38,636 nucleotides of DNA from an uncultured Lachnospiraceae bacterium (lineage in GTDB: Bacteria; Bacillota; Clostridia; TANB77; CAG-508): NCBI GenBank assembly GCA_946637865.1, contig CAMPBM010000004.1:1-38636 (forward strand). Direction: 5' to 3'. The notes under the pieces are model-generated. The model searched no databases. It was not told the DNA's origin and was given only the letters and a program-made list of their open reading frames with translations. Shown here piece by piece: positions 21,160 to 29,728 of the stretch (its first letter is position 1; every line of letters begins with the position of its first letter). The position numbers were made by a program, and so were the translations under genes.

Positions 21160-21960
21160 CTACATAGCTCCTTCTTTCTTAAGGACAGATACCACTGTCT
21201 TAAACAATATCTTAATATCCATCCATACACTACAATTCATAGCATACTTTGTCTCCATAAACACTCTCTCCTCATAAGAAGTTTCGCTTCTTCCATTAGC
21301 AGCCCAATAACCTGTAATACCAGGTTTTACAGAAAGCACATCCTTCTGATATATACCAAACTTTTCAATTTCATCAGCTACAACAGCCCTAGGACCAACT
21401 AAAGAAAGATTGCCTATAAGTACATTAATGAATTGAGGAATTTCGTCTATGGATGTCTTTCTTAGGAAGTTACCTATTTTTGTAATTCTTGGGTCATTTT
21501 TCAGCTTTCTATTTTCTTCCCATTCTTTTCTCAAAGCTTCGTCTTTCTCTAATATTTCATTTAGTTTTTTATCTGCATCAACAATCATGGTTCTAAACTT
21601 GTACATTTTAAACATCTTTCCATCTTTGCCTACTCTTTTTTGTGCATAGAAAATTGGACCATTTTCTTTGTTGATGAAGTTTAATATAGCCACAATAATA
21701 GTTGCTGGAGCTAGTAACATTAGTCCAACTAGACCGCCTATTATATCCATTATTCTTTTTAGGAATGCATTTAAGTACTTTAATATTCTGTGTTCTTTCT
21801 TATTTACAGTAAGGTATTTTACTGTAGTATCTTTCCTACTATTTACTTTTTCAAAATTTCTTTCTACAGAAAAATCTGTTATATCTTCTGTCCCATTTAA
21901 TACGGCTGTTCCACCGATACTTGCAGCTTTCACGTGCATTTTCGACATCCCCCTTGTCAT
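21160..21960 (-). CDS. Undecaprenyl-phosphate sugar phosphotransferase (bacterial sugar transferase)
   Basis: KRIMDIIGGLVGLMLLAP, GPIFYAQKRVGKDGKMFKMYKFRTM, DPRITKIGNFLRKTSIDEIPQFINVLIGNLSLVGPR, PGITGYWAANGRS. Confidence 0.95.
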   Translation of the reverse strand: MTRGMSKMHVKAASIGGTAVLNGTEDITDFSVERNFEKVNSRKDTTVKYLTVNKKEHRILKYLNAFLKRIMDIIGGLVGLMLLAPATIIVAILNFINKENGPIFYAQKRVGKDGKMFKMYKFRTMIVDADKKLNEILEKDEALRKEWEENRKLKNDPRITKIGNFLRKTSIDEIPQFINVLIGNLSLVGPRAVVADEIEKFGIYQKDVLSVKPGITGYWAANGRSETSYEERVFMETKYAMNCSVWMDIKILFKTVVSVLKKEGAM

Positions 21961-22202
21961 AATATTATTATATTTTTAATCAAGTACGTATAGTTAATTG
22001 CCTAGTTGCGAATTAGTAATTATGACAATTGTCTTAAATGCACTTTTAGTGTTATTTGCTATAATCTATAATCCACAATACGTTATTTTTTTGCAATCAG
22101 CTATCTACTATTTAAAATACTTTATCGGTTGTAGTTTTTAAACTTTGTGACTTTCTGGATTTTGCCATTATCCATTTATATTTTGCTCCAATATTAGACA
22201 AT

Positions 22203-22231
22203 ATTTTATCACATTATATACTCTTTTTCAA
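22203..22231 (-). promoter_or_regulatory. Candidate sigma-A promoter for the sugar transferase unit (TTGAAA, 17 nt, TAAAAT)
   Basis: Minus-strand TTGAAA (22231-22226) and TAAAAT (22208-22203), 17-nt spacing. Confidence 0.5.
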
Positions 22232-22261
22232 GGTTTTGCAGTGTAAAAAAAGTCGATTTTT

Positions 22262-22438
22262 AGTTTTTTGCTACAGTTCAGGTGCCCATAATGTTGATGA
22301 AATATATTAATACGAAGTGGAGTGCGCAGTTTGGCGCTCCCACCTAACGTCTTTTTCACATATCATAGCGCCAGCAAACGAACGGAGTATTAATATATTT
22401 CATCAACATTATGGGCACCTGAATTGTAACAGTTTTTT
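22262..22438. repeat. 8-bp target-site duplication AGTTTTTT flanking MITE copy 1 (22262-22269 and 22431-22438)
   Basis: Perfect 8-bp direct repeat immediately outside both inverted-repeat ends. Confidence 0.8.
22270..22430. mobile_element. MITE-like element, copy 1 (161 bp, 44-bp terminal inverted repeats)
   Basis: GCTACAGTTCAGGTGCCCATAATGTTGATGAAATATATTAATAC ... GTATTAATATATTTCATCAACATTATGGGCACCTGAATTGTAAC; 160/161 identical to copy 2. Confidence 0.9.
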
Positions 22439-22458
22439 TACATTTACATTGGATCACT

Positions 22459-22986
22459 TTAGTTCTTCTCTACGAGGTGATGTTTAAAAAGTTTTTTATT
22501 TGTTTTTTGTGATATTTTTTTGAGGATTTTTGATGTTATATATATAAGTGTTATTCCTAGTACTGCTCCTGAAGTATCTATTACAACATCTGTAATTTCT
22601 CCTGAACGTCCTTGGACAAACAATTGGTGTATTTCGTCAGTACAGGCATATGCAAAAGCTAGTAGTATGCTAGTGACTATTTTGTTTTTTTCTTTTATCC
22701 TAAAGGTTTTCATGAATAAATATAGTAATATTCCCAAAATACAATATACTGTAAAATGTGCAGTTTTTCGTACTGGTACTATTAATTCTTCCTTCTTTTT
22801 TTGTTTTTCTACATTACTTAAGTTCCTTGTTTTTTTGTTTGTCTCTACTATTTTCTCTATAACTCTCCCACTTGTTTGTGTAGATTTTTCAGATTTCTGT
22901 GAAGAAAAATTAAATATTATTGCGCAGTTTGTTATTATTAGAACGATTAATATGCATCTTAGTGCTATCTTCATCTTTATTTTCAT
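22459..22986 (-). CDS. VanZ-like membrane protein
   Basis: IFNFSSQKSEKSTQTS..., VRKTAHFTVYCILGILLYLF, ACTDEIHQLFVQGRSGEITDVVIDTSGAVLG. Confidence 0.92.
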   Translation of the reverse strand: MKIKMKIALRCILIVLIITNCAIIFNFSSQKSEKSTQTSGRVIEKIVETNKKTRNLSNVEKQKKKEELIVPVRKTAHFTVYCILGILLYLFMKTFRIKEKNKIVTSILLAFAYACTDEIHQLFVQGRSGEITDVVIDTSGAVLGITLIYITSKILKKISQKTNKKLFKHHLVEKN

Positions 22987-23134
22987 TCCTTGTACTGTAT
23001 ATTTAGGTTTTTTAAGGATTTACCCATAAACCCATATTGTAAATTATGTTATATTACTTTGGTTATTTTATCTTTTCCAACCTAAGCATTATAAACCAAT
23101 TCTTATCTTTTTTCAACATTTTTCGTCAAATTTG

Positions 23135-23163
23135 TTTACAAAATTTGGAAACCGTTGTATAAT
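23135..23163 (+). promoter_or_regulatory. Sigma-A-type promoter (TTTACA, 17 nt, TATAAT)
   Basis: TTTACA 23135-23140, TATAAT 23158-23163. Confidence 0.75.
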
Positions 23164-23251
23164 CTAAGCTATTGCAAGTTAGCTTTGTTACAATATTAAA
23201 TAAATGCATATTTTTTTAATATTATTACTAAAATTTATAGGAGTGATTTAT

Positions 23252-23461
23252 ATGGATAATCAACTTATTGTTTATACACCAAAGAAAAATATTAAAAAAA
23301 TAGTTTTAAAGATACTTTTAGCAATTGTTATTAGCTTTACAATTTTTTTATTGGCCGCTTTGAGTAGTGCTGCTATTTTTATTAGGTTTAGGTGGAATCA
23401 AACTAATGGCGTTAGTTCATATGGGTATTATGTTGGTGATTTTGATTCCTCTGTTGCATAA
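23252..23461 (+). CDS. Small single-TM membrane protein, 69 aa
   Basis: Start at MDNQLIVYTPKK chosen from RBS aggagtgattt; one hydrophobic helix; promoter and downstream hairpin. Confidence 0.75.
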   Translation: MDNQLIVYTPKKNIKKIVLKILLAIVISFTIFLLAALSSAAIFIRFRWNQTNGVSSYGYYVGDFDSSVA

Positions 23462-23518
23462 AAAAGGGGGACTCAAATTATTGTGTTTAACAATAATTTA
23501 AGCACCCTTACTTTTTAT
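23461..23518 (+). terminator. Stem-loop/terminator after the 69-aa gene
   Basis: AAAAAGGGGG..AAATTATTG tgttta ACAATAATTT..CCCTTACTTTTT. Confidence 0.55.
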
Positions 23519-23555
23519 CTTAGGTTCATGGCCTAAAAATGCTTTAAAAACATTT

Positions 23556-24326
23556 TTATGCGAAAGCAAAAAATAGTTTTTTCTTAGGACCTTTGGTTTG
23601 TTCTAATTCTAGTGGTTTATCTTCTAATATACTTTTTGGATTTGTTACTGTTAATCTCTTAAATCTTTCCATACTTATATATTTTAAAAATTCCTTTTCA
23701 ACCTTATAAAAATGTCCATATACAAACCCCGTCCTATGTGTATCTGTCGCTAATACATGTACCATATTTGTTTTTAACATTTTAATCAATGTCTTTTGTG
23801 CTTCTTTTCCATATTGCCCAAGTATACTTCCATAATTAGCCTGCACTATGACATCATAATTTTTTACTAGTGCAAGCAAGGCCTTTGGATTCTTTTGGAC
23901 AAACGCATACCTTTCAGGATGCGCTAATACTGGTACATATCCTGCAGTTTTTATTTCTTCTAGTAAGTCATATAATTCCTGCAGTTTAATTTTTTGTGGT
24001 AATTCTACCAACACATATCTACTGCCTGCTAAACTAGATACTGTGTTACTTTTTAATAAATCACCAACATTTATAGATATATAGATTTCGTTTCCCTGAT
24101 AAATTTTTAATCCTATGTTGTTCTCTTCAAGCTTTTGTTGTAATTCCTCTATTTTTTGCTTTATTAAAGTATAGCCATTTTCGTAATATCCCTCGATGTA
24201 ATGTGGTGTTAATATTATATCTGTAAACCCTGCTTCCTCAGCCAATTTTAGGCCAGTTAGTGTTTCTATAATATCCACTGAGCCATTATCAACATTATTT
24301 AACAAATGAGTATGTATATCAATCAT
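23556..24326 (-). CDS. PHP-domain tyrosine-protein phosphatase (CpsB/CapC family)
   Basis: MIDIHTHLLNNVDNGS, TDIILTPHYIEGYYENGY, VPVLAHPERY, ATDTHRTG. Confidence 0.94.
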   Translation of the reverse strand: MIDIHTHLLNNVDNGSVDIIETLTGLKLAEEAGFTDIILTPHYIEGYYENGYTLIKQKIEELQQKLEENNIGLKIYQGNEIYISINVGDLLKSNTVSSLAGSRYVLVELPQKIKLQELYDLLEEIKTAGYVPVLAHPERYAFVQKNPKALLALVKNYDVIVQANYGSILGQYGKEAQKTLIKMLKTNMVHVLATDTHRTGFVYGHFYKVEKEFLKYISMERFKRLTVTNPKSILEDKPLELEQTKGPKKKLFFAFA

Positions 24327-24426
24327 AATAACGTCCCCTTTTCTGTAATGTAGTTACAACCTAAGAATTTCTGTAACTATATACAATTACTATAAATAAC
24401 AGATTTTACTCTTCTGCCTTTTATTA

Positions 24427-25347
24427 TTATTCCTTTGGGTCTAAATATTTTGATAATTTTTGTAATAATGTATTTAAGTCTTCGCCATTTTCCCCAACTT
24501 CATTTGTTACTTTGTTTGATTCTACTTCGTCAACTCTGTCATGTTTTGCTTTTGCGTATTCAACTTTAATGTCCTCTACTGTTATAGTAGGTTCTTCCTC
24601 AAATACTGTTCGATTGTTAGATTTATCACTTTTTCTCTTTCTCTTTTTTGATGATGATGTTATAGAGCTTTCATAATAATATGACTTTCCATATTCCCTT
24701 TTACTTATAGGTACTCTGTTTAATACAACACCACTAACTTTTCCACCTACATTCTCAATATTTCTCTTTATTTGCTTTAGCACTTCCATTTTTGTCTTTT
24801 TGTGTGATGCAACAATTATCGTAGAACCAATATATCTCGAAATTGCTAATGCGTCTGTTACCATTGTACTTGGTGTTGAATCAAATATTACTATGTCTGC
24901 CATTTCTTCCAATGTGTTTATTAAATTAATCATTTTTGTACTTGTTAACAATTCTGAAGGATTTGGTGGTACAACTCCAGATGTAATTACATATAAATTA
25001 TCTACTAGAGTTGGTTGTATATAATCAGTTAAAGCTTCTTTTGACTCTTTTACTGATAATATCAAATAGTTAGATAATCCTCTATTATTAGCTAAATCAA
25101 AAATAGTATGCAACCTTCCTCTTCTCATATCTGTATCTACTAATATTACTTTTTTTCCAGCTTGGGCAAATGTAATTGCTAGGTTGGATGCTATCCAACT
25201 TTTTCCATCTCCTGACTCCGTACTTGTGAATAATATTGATTTTCTATCGCTACTTGCAGTCATAAACTGCACATTGGTTCTTAGCGTTCTAAATACCTCA
25301 GATACAGATGACTTTGGAGATGTAAACGTTATAATTTCACTTTGCAT
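24427..25347 (-). CDS. Capsular tyrosine kinase (CpsD/CapB family)
   Basis: EVFRTLRTNVQF, STESGDGKSWIASNLAITFAQAGKKVILVDTDMRRGRLH, IVIFDSTPS. Confidence 0.94.
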   Translation of the reverse strand: MQSEIITFTSPKSSVSEVFRTLRTNVQFMTASSDRKSILFTSTESGDGKSWIASNLAITFAQAGKKVILVDTDMRRGRLHTIFDLANNRGLSNYLILSVKESKEALTDYIQPTLVDNLYVITSGVVPPNPSELLTSTKMINLINTLEEMADIVIFDSTPSTMVTDALAISRYIGSTIIVASHKKTKMEVLKQIKRNIENVGGKVSGVVLNRVPISKREYGKSYYYESSITSSSKKRKRKSDKSNNRTVFEEEPTITVEDIKVEYAKAKHDRVDEVESNKVTNEVGENGEDLNTLLQKLSKYLDPKE

Positions 25348-26072
25348 TAATAAATTCCTCCTTCACTTGATAACATTTTTTCATCCTTAATCTCGGGGAT
25401 TGATGCTAACACTGAAATTTCTAATTCATTCTCTATGTCGTCTGCAGATTTTACTGTTGTATCGAATAAGTTAGCTATTAATACATACACAATAGCTAGT
25501 ACTAGTCCTGCTGCCATAAATAATATTATATCTTTCACATGTGATATATTATATGGTGAACTTGGTATCTCTGCTTCATCTACCAGGTAGACATTGTTTA
25601 CTTTATAAATTGATGTTACTCTTTCAGAGAATATCTCTGCAATTTTATTTGCTATATTTTTAGCATCTAATGCATTTCTACTTGTAACTGTTATTTTTAT
25701 AAGCTCTGTATCTTTTACTAAACTTACTGTTACATTTTTCTTAAGTTCTTCCTCTCCAATTGTTAGTTTCAATTCTTTAATAACTTCTCTTAATACATTC
25801 TTTGTTTTAACCAATTCACTGTATGTTGAAACTAATTTTTGGTTTAATGATAAATCTGACGATGTTATTCCCTGTCCTTGCGAGTTATCTATCTCGCTTG
25901 CTACAACATCTGATTGTGCCAATACTAGTGTAGTATAGGCCCTATACTTTGGCTTAACAAATGCAAATGAATATACTGATCCGATTATAAAGAATAGGAT
26001 TACTATAACTATGATGTGTAGTCTCTTATTCCAAAAAATCTTAAACAACTGTTTTAAATCTAATTCTTCCAT
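25347..26072 (-). CDS. Chain-length determinant / polysaccharide co-polymerase (Wzz/CpsC family)
   Basis: Two TM helices flanking the extracellular region, NKRLHIIVIVILFFIIG N-term, SSPYNISHVKDIILFMAAGL C-term; overlaps cpsD start. Confidence 0.92.
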   Translation of the reverse strand: MEELDLKQLFKIFWNKRLHIIVIVILFFIIGSVYSFAFVKPKYRAYTTLVLAQSDVVASEIDNSQGQGITSSDLSLNQKLVSTYSELVKTKNVLREVIKELKLTIGEEELKKNVTVSLVKDTELIKITVTSRNALDAKNIANKIAEIFSERVTSIYKVNNVYLVDEAEIPSSPYNISHVKDIILFMAAGLVLAIVYVLIANLFDTTVKSADDIENELEISVLASIPEIKDEKMLSSEGGIY

Positions 26073-26144
26073 TTTTATCTCTCTTTCCTCATAATATAGT
26101 CTGTAAATTATTATACCAAAAATTTATGTAATATTCAAGTAATT

Positions 26145-26981
26145 TTAGTTTACTTTTTTATATTTAACGAATAATTTTGCATTTATATATTCAATTATTA
26201 CAATATAGGTAATTCCTATTAGGAACAATACCATACCTGCTATAAATAAGCTGTTTAATAGATTATTTAATATGTATATAATCGTTTTAGAAAATGCCCA
26301 ATTAAACAACAATATATTATTTACAGCTACGGCAGTTCCTGAATATAGGTTAAGCGCAACAAAAAATACTCCTGAAATAATAAAAGATATTCCAAGTGCT
26401 ATTTTGTTTACAAAGAATAACACTACTAATAGGACTATAATTGCTACGCATAAAATTATTGTAAAAATTTTTATTAGGCTTTGAATTTTATGAATGTGCC
26501 CTCCTATGCTATTAATAGTATTTTCTGAATATGTTATATGGTTTGTGTATGTATCTATTATTGCTTTCTCAAATTCGTTAATACTTGCTTGTGCTTCATC
26601 ACTTACTATATATTCCTTTTCTTGTATTTCTTTTTGAATATTAGCATCTAATGTTTGCTTAATGCTTTCTGTTGATATTTCTATTTTCTTATTGCTGTAT
26701 ATACAGTCTATTACAGTATCTATATCTTCGTTAATTTTTTCTTCTGTAAATACATTATCTAATACGGTTTCTTCAAAACCTGATGGCATAACTTCGTTTT
26801 CTGCACTTTCTTGTATAATACCATATAAATTGTAATAATATCCTGAGTCTTTGAATGATTTTTTCATATTGTCTTTACTTAGTATATTGCTATTTATAGT
26901 TATTAATAATATTACTGAAATCATTAATATTGATACTATTTCAGCCAATATGTATGATATTGCTTTCTTAGCTACTGACAT
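26145..26981 (-). CDS. Uncharacterised four-TM membrane protein
   Basis: One N-terminal and about three C-terminal hydrophobic helices around an acidic ~120-aa extracytoplasmic segment. Confidence 0.8.
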   Translation of the reverse strand: MSVAKKAISYILAEIVSILMISVILLITINSNILSKDNMKKSFKDSGYYYNLYGIIQESAENEVMPSGFEETVLDNVFTEEKINEDIDTVIDCIYSNKKIEISTESIKQTLDANIQKEIQEKEYIVSDEAQASINEFEKAIIDTYTNHITYSENTINSIGGHIHKIQSLIKIFTIILCVAIIVLLVVLFFVNKIALGISFIISGVFFVALNLYSGTAVAVNNILLFNWAFSKTIIYILNNLLNSLFIAGMVLFLIGITYIVIIEYINAKLFVKYKKVN

Positions 26982-27010
26982 TATTATTTCATTCCTTTCC
27001 TTGCACTTTT

Positions 27011-27658
27011 CTATTCATATACTCTTTCTGCATAAACAACGAATCTCTCTTTTTTATCCCCTAATGTTTCTACTGGATAACATGTATATAACATTAAAAT
27101 TTCTTTTTCTTTTTGCACGGTTAATTCATCTACATCATACATATCTACAATTTTGGTTTGATATACTTTGTATCTAAAATCTCCATATGTTGTGTTTATT
27201 TCTATTATTGCATCATTTTTTATCTTTGGTAAATCATATAAAAATGTTCTATTATTATGTCCCATGCATATAATGGAACCTCCTTCTCCAGGAAAGTACG
27301 ATCCACTTGACTGACCTACTCCATATCTTAGGTAGGTTAATTTGTCTCCGAAATACAATGGCAAACTTATTCCTAATGACTCTATTCTTATATTACCATA
27401 TCTAGTTCCATATTCTGGATAACTAACAATACTTTCAGTCTTTTTGTCAAATTTAATATCTTTTACTATAGTACTATCTGTTTTCAATGATACCACATCA
27501 ACATAATCAATTGCCGTTTTTATTTGTTTTCCAAATAATAATTTTATAGCTAATATGATAATTATAATGCCAATAGAAGCAACTATTATATCAATAATAA
27601 TTGCTTCTATTGCTTTCCAGAAAACCGGATTATTGTTTTTAGCAATGCTGTTATGCAT
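27011..27658 (-). CDS. Sortase (class D-like)
   Basis: ICMGHNNRTFLYDL (catalytic His), ILMLYTCYPVETLGDKKERFVVYAE (catalytic TCYP and Arg), N-terminal TM. Confidence 0.9.
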   Translation of the reverse strand: MHNSIAKNNNPVFWKAIEAIIIDIIVASIGIIIIILAIKLLFGKQIKTAIDYVDVVSLKTDSTIVKDIKFDKKTESIVSYPEYGTRYGNIRIESLGISLPLYFGDKLTYLRYGVGQSSGSYFPGEGGSIICMGHNNRTFLYDLPKIKNDAIIEINTTYGDFRYKVYQTKIVDMYDVDELTVQKEKEILMLYTCYPVETLGDKKERFVVYAERVYE

Positions 27659-28247
27659 TAGCGTTTTTCTTTCTAGCTATAACTAGTGTAGTACCGGCAA
27701 TTAATACTAATCCAGCTGCTATAGCATAAATGTAATTTGTAGAACCTGTTTTTGCAAATGATGGTTCTGTTGTAACAACTGTTTTTGTTGTTCCTGTTTT
27801 GCTATCTTTAACCTTTAATACTCCCCAGCTGAAAGATTCAATTAATTTTCCATCCTTGTACAAATCTAATCTCTTTGCTGATGTATCATAGTTTGCTGTT
27901 AATCCTAATACAGATGCAGCTTCTTGTGCATATGCCAATAGTTGTTGTTTTTGAGCTGTTGTCTTTAACTCATCTGGTGTAGAAGCTCCATTTTCATTCA
28001 TAAAAGCTATTGCTTTATCTGCTACAGCTTTTATCTTTGTAGCTTGTTCATCTGTTATGTTATTGTTAGCAAATAATTTTTCTAATTTAACCTTATCTGT
28101 GTCACGAATAACATATGTTTTTCCTCCTATTGTTTTTTCAGATAACATATAACTCTCTAATTCAGCTTTTGTTGTTGCATTTGATATTGTTCCTAGCATG
28201 AATATTGCCAATACAGCTATTAACATTGTTGATAATACTTTTTTCAT
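27651..28247 (-). CDS. Sortase-anchored surface protein with non-canonical FAKTG sorting signal
   Basis: Signal peptide MKKVLSTMLIAVLAIFMLGTISNA; C-term EPSFAKTGSTNYIYAIAAGLVLIAGTTLVIARKKNANA; ORF extends to 28259 but RBS AGGAAAGGATG fits the ATG at 28247. Confidence 0.88.
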   Translation of the reverse strand: MKKVLSTMLIAVLAIFMLGTISNATTKAELESYMLSEKTIGGKTYVIRDTDKVKLEKLFANNNITDEQATKIKAVADKAIAFMNENGASTPDELKTTAQKQQLLAYAQEAASVLGLTANYDTSAKRLDLYKDGKLIESFSWGVLKVKDSKTGTTKTVVTTEPSFAKTGSTNYIYAIAAGLVLIAGTTLVIARKKNANA

Positions 28248-28394
28248 TTTGTCTACCATCCTTTCCTATTTCATTTGCTTTCTCTGCAAATTTGTAATTT
28301 ATTCTACCACTATTAATTAAAAATTGCAATAGTTTGTGAACAATTTTTTTTATTTTTCTTGTTTGTGTTTTTTATTCCTATGTTACTTTCGTGG

Positions 28395-28466
28395 TTGGGG
28401 TAGTAAGATTCGAACTTACGCGTCGACGGGTCAGAGCCGTCTGCCTTACCGCTTGGCTATACCCCA
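28395..28466 (-). tRNA. tRNA-Gln (anticodon CUG)
   Basis: Minus strand TGGGGTATAGCCAAGCGGTAAGGCAGACGGCTCTGACCCGTCGACGCGTAAGTTCGAATCTTACTACCCCAA; 7-bp acceptor, loop CTCTGAC, TTCGAAT T-loop. Confidence 0.95.
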
Positions 28467-28484
28467 ATATATAAAACGATAATT

Positions 28485-29267
28485 TTACTTATCGCTTATT
28501 ATCTGTACTGATGGTTCTAGTTTTATAGGTTCTATTGTGTTTACACCTTCTAGGGCATTTTGTTCATATCTGACTCTTTTTTTGGTTCTTACCTTGCCAA
28601 AGATTTTTCTAAATAATATACTGAAAAAACTTTCTTTTCTATCTCTGGTAGCAAGTTGCGATGCATATACATCTTCGCCTTGAACTGTATCCGTTTCATA
28701 TTCTATATAATTGCGTGTTTGTTCTTTTTCTATGATTTCAAAATACCTGTCGTATTCTATTTTATTTTCTTCATTTTCCAAAAAGCTTTGTATTATTCTT
28801 CTTTCCTTTATTTGAAAACTTTGTAGAGGAATGTTTAGATATTTATGTTTGAATATTAAATGTCTGTCATTGCTGTTATACTTTGATTTTGCTAAATTAT
28901 CGTCGTTGTATTCTATTAGAAACTGTGTGTCTTTTATAGCAATAACTAAATTTGTGCAACTTCTTTGGTATGTTTTTTGATATTCCTTATGTAGTTTCTT
29001 AATAGAATGACACAATGTATCAACAAGTGCCAAATATTCTTCTTCATCTACGTTAAATCGATTAGGGATTTCGTATACATTTATTGGGTTCTTTTTTAGT
29101 AGTCCTGCTGGAACATAATAAAAGTACATTTCCCATGTTTCTATGTTGTTTATTTGTTTTATGACAGAAGCATATAAGTATATACTTTCCCATTTTTCTG
29201 GGATTAGATTACTTAACTGATGATGAATTCCTCTATACATTTTGCTCATATCAGATGTACTTACCAT
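28485..29267 (-). CDS. YezG/DUF600-like immunity-family domain protein with C-terminal extension
   Basis: MYRGIHHQLSNLIPEKWESIYLYASVI...MYFYYVP...FNVDEEEYLALVDTL...CTNLVIAIKDTQFLIEYNDDNLAKSKYNSNDRHLIFKHKYL resembles YezG-family proteins. Confidence 0.7.
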   Translation of the reverse strand: MVSTSDMSKMYRGIHHQLSNLIPEKWESIYLYASVIKQINNIETWEMYFYYVPAGLLKKNPINVYEIPNRFNVDEEEYLALVDTLCHSIKKLHKEYQKTYQRSCTNLVIAIKDTQFLIEYNDDNLAKSKYNSNDRHLIFKHKYLNIPLQSFQIKERRIIQSFLENEENKIEYDRYFEIIEKEQTRNYIEYETDTVQGEDVYASQLATRDRKESFFSILFRKIFGKVRTKKRVRYEQNALEGVNTIEPIKLEPSVQIISDK

Positions 29268-29384
29268 TATACCTCTCCCCTGTATTAAATATTTTATTGT
29301 TAAGTGCTATTTTTTTACCAAGCTCATTATATCAGATATTTTTTATTAAATAAATACTTTTTTGTAAATTTTTTTAATTTTTTT

Positions 29385-29561
29385 AGAAAATGGTTACAGT
29401 TCAGGTGCCCATAATGTTGATGAAATATATTAATACGAAGTGGAGTGCGCAGTTTGGCGCTCCCACCTAACGTCTTTTTCACATATCATAGCGCCAGCAA
29501 ACGAACGGAGTATTAATATATTTCATCAACATTATGGGCACCTGAATTGTAACAGAAAATG
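29385..29561. repeat. 8-bp target-site duplication AGAAAATG flanking MITE copy 2 (29385-29392 and 29554-29561)
   Basis: Perfect 8-bp direct repeat outside both inverted-repeat ends. Confidence 0.85.
29393..29553. mobile_element. MITE-like element, copy 2 (161 bp, 44-bp terminal inverted repeats)
   Basis: GTTACAGTTCAGGTGCCC...GGGCACCTGAATTGTAAC; terminal repeats 43/44 identical; same orientation as copy 1. Confidence 0.92.
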
Positions 29562-29586
29562 TGTTACGGCATATAGCTGTAGAGTG

Positions 29587-29653
29587 GTAAAAAATTTTAA
29601 GGATACCTTCCAAAAACATCTCAAATTAATTAAGATATTTTTGAAAGGTATCC
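29587..29653 (-). terminator. Long hairpin downstream of gpmI, probable terminator
   Basis: Minus strand GGATACCTTTCAAAAATATCT / AGATGTTTTTGGAAGGTATCC (21 bp with two G.U) then TTAAAATTTTTT. Confidence 0.6.
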
Positions 29654-29728
29654 CTAAAACTCTAATCATAAACAAAATTTTCTTTGCTAAGAGCGAAACT
29701 CTTTTAGGTATCTTCAAAAGTTTCATTC

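Noticed and set aside
22270-22430. 161-bp repeat considered as a CRISPR repeat, tRNA-like or attC site
   Set aside because: Long terminal inverted repeats with separate 8-bp target duplications at each copy fit a transposed MITE; no integrase, spacers or tRNA fold.
22520-23029. 169-aa plus-strand ORF
   Set aside because: Complement of the well-supported VanZ-like gene.
29532-29726. 64-aa minus-strand ORF between gpmI and MITE copy 2
   Set aside because: Spans two hairpins and runs into the MITE end; no convincing RBS; better explained as 3' UTR/terminator sequence.
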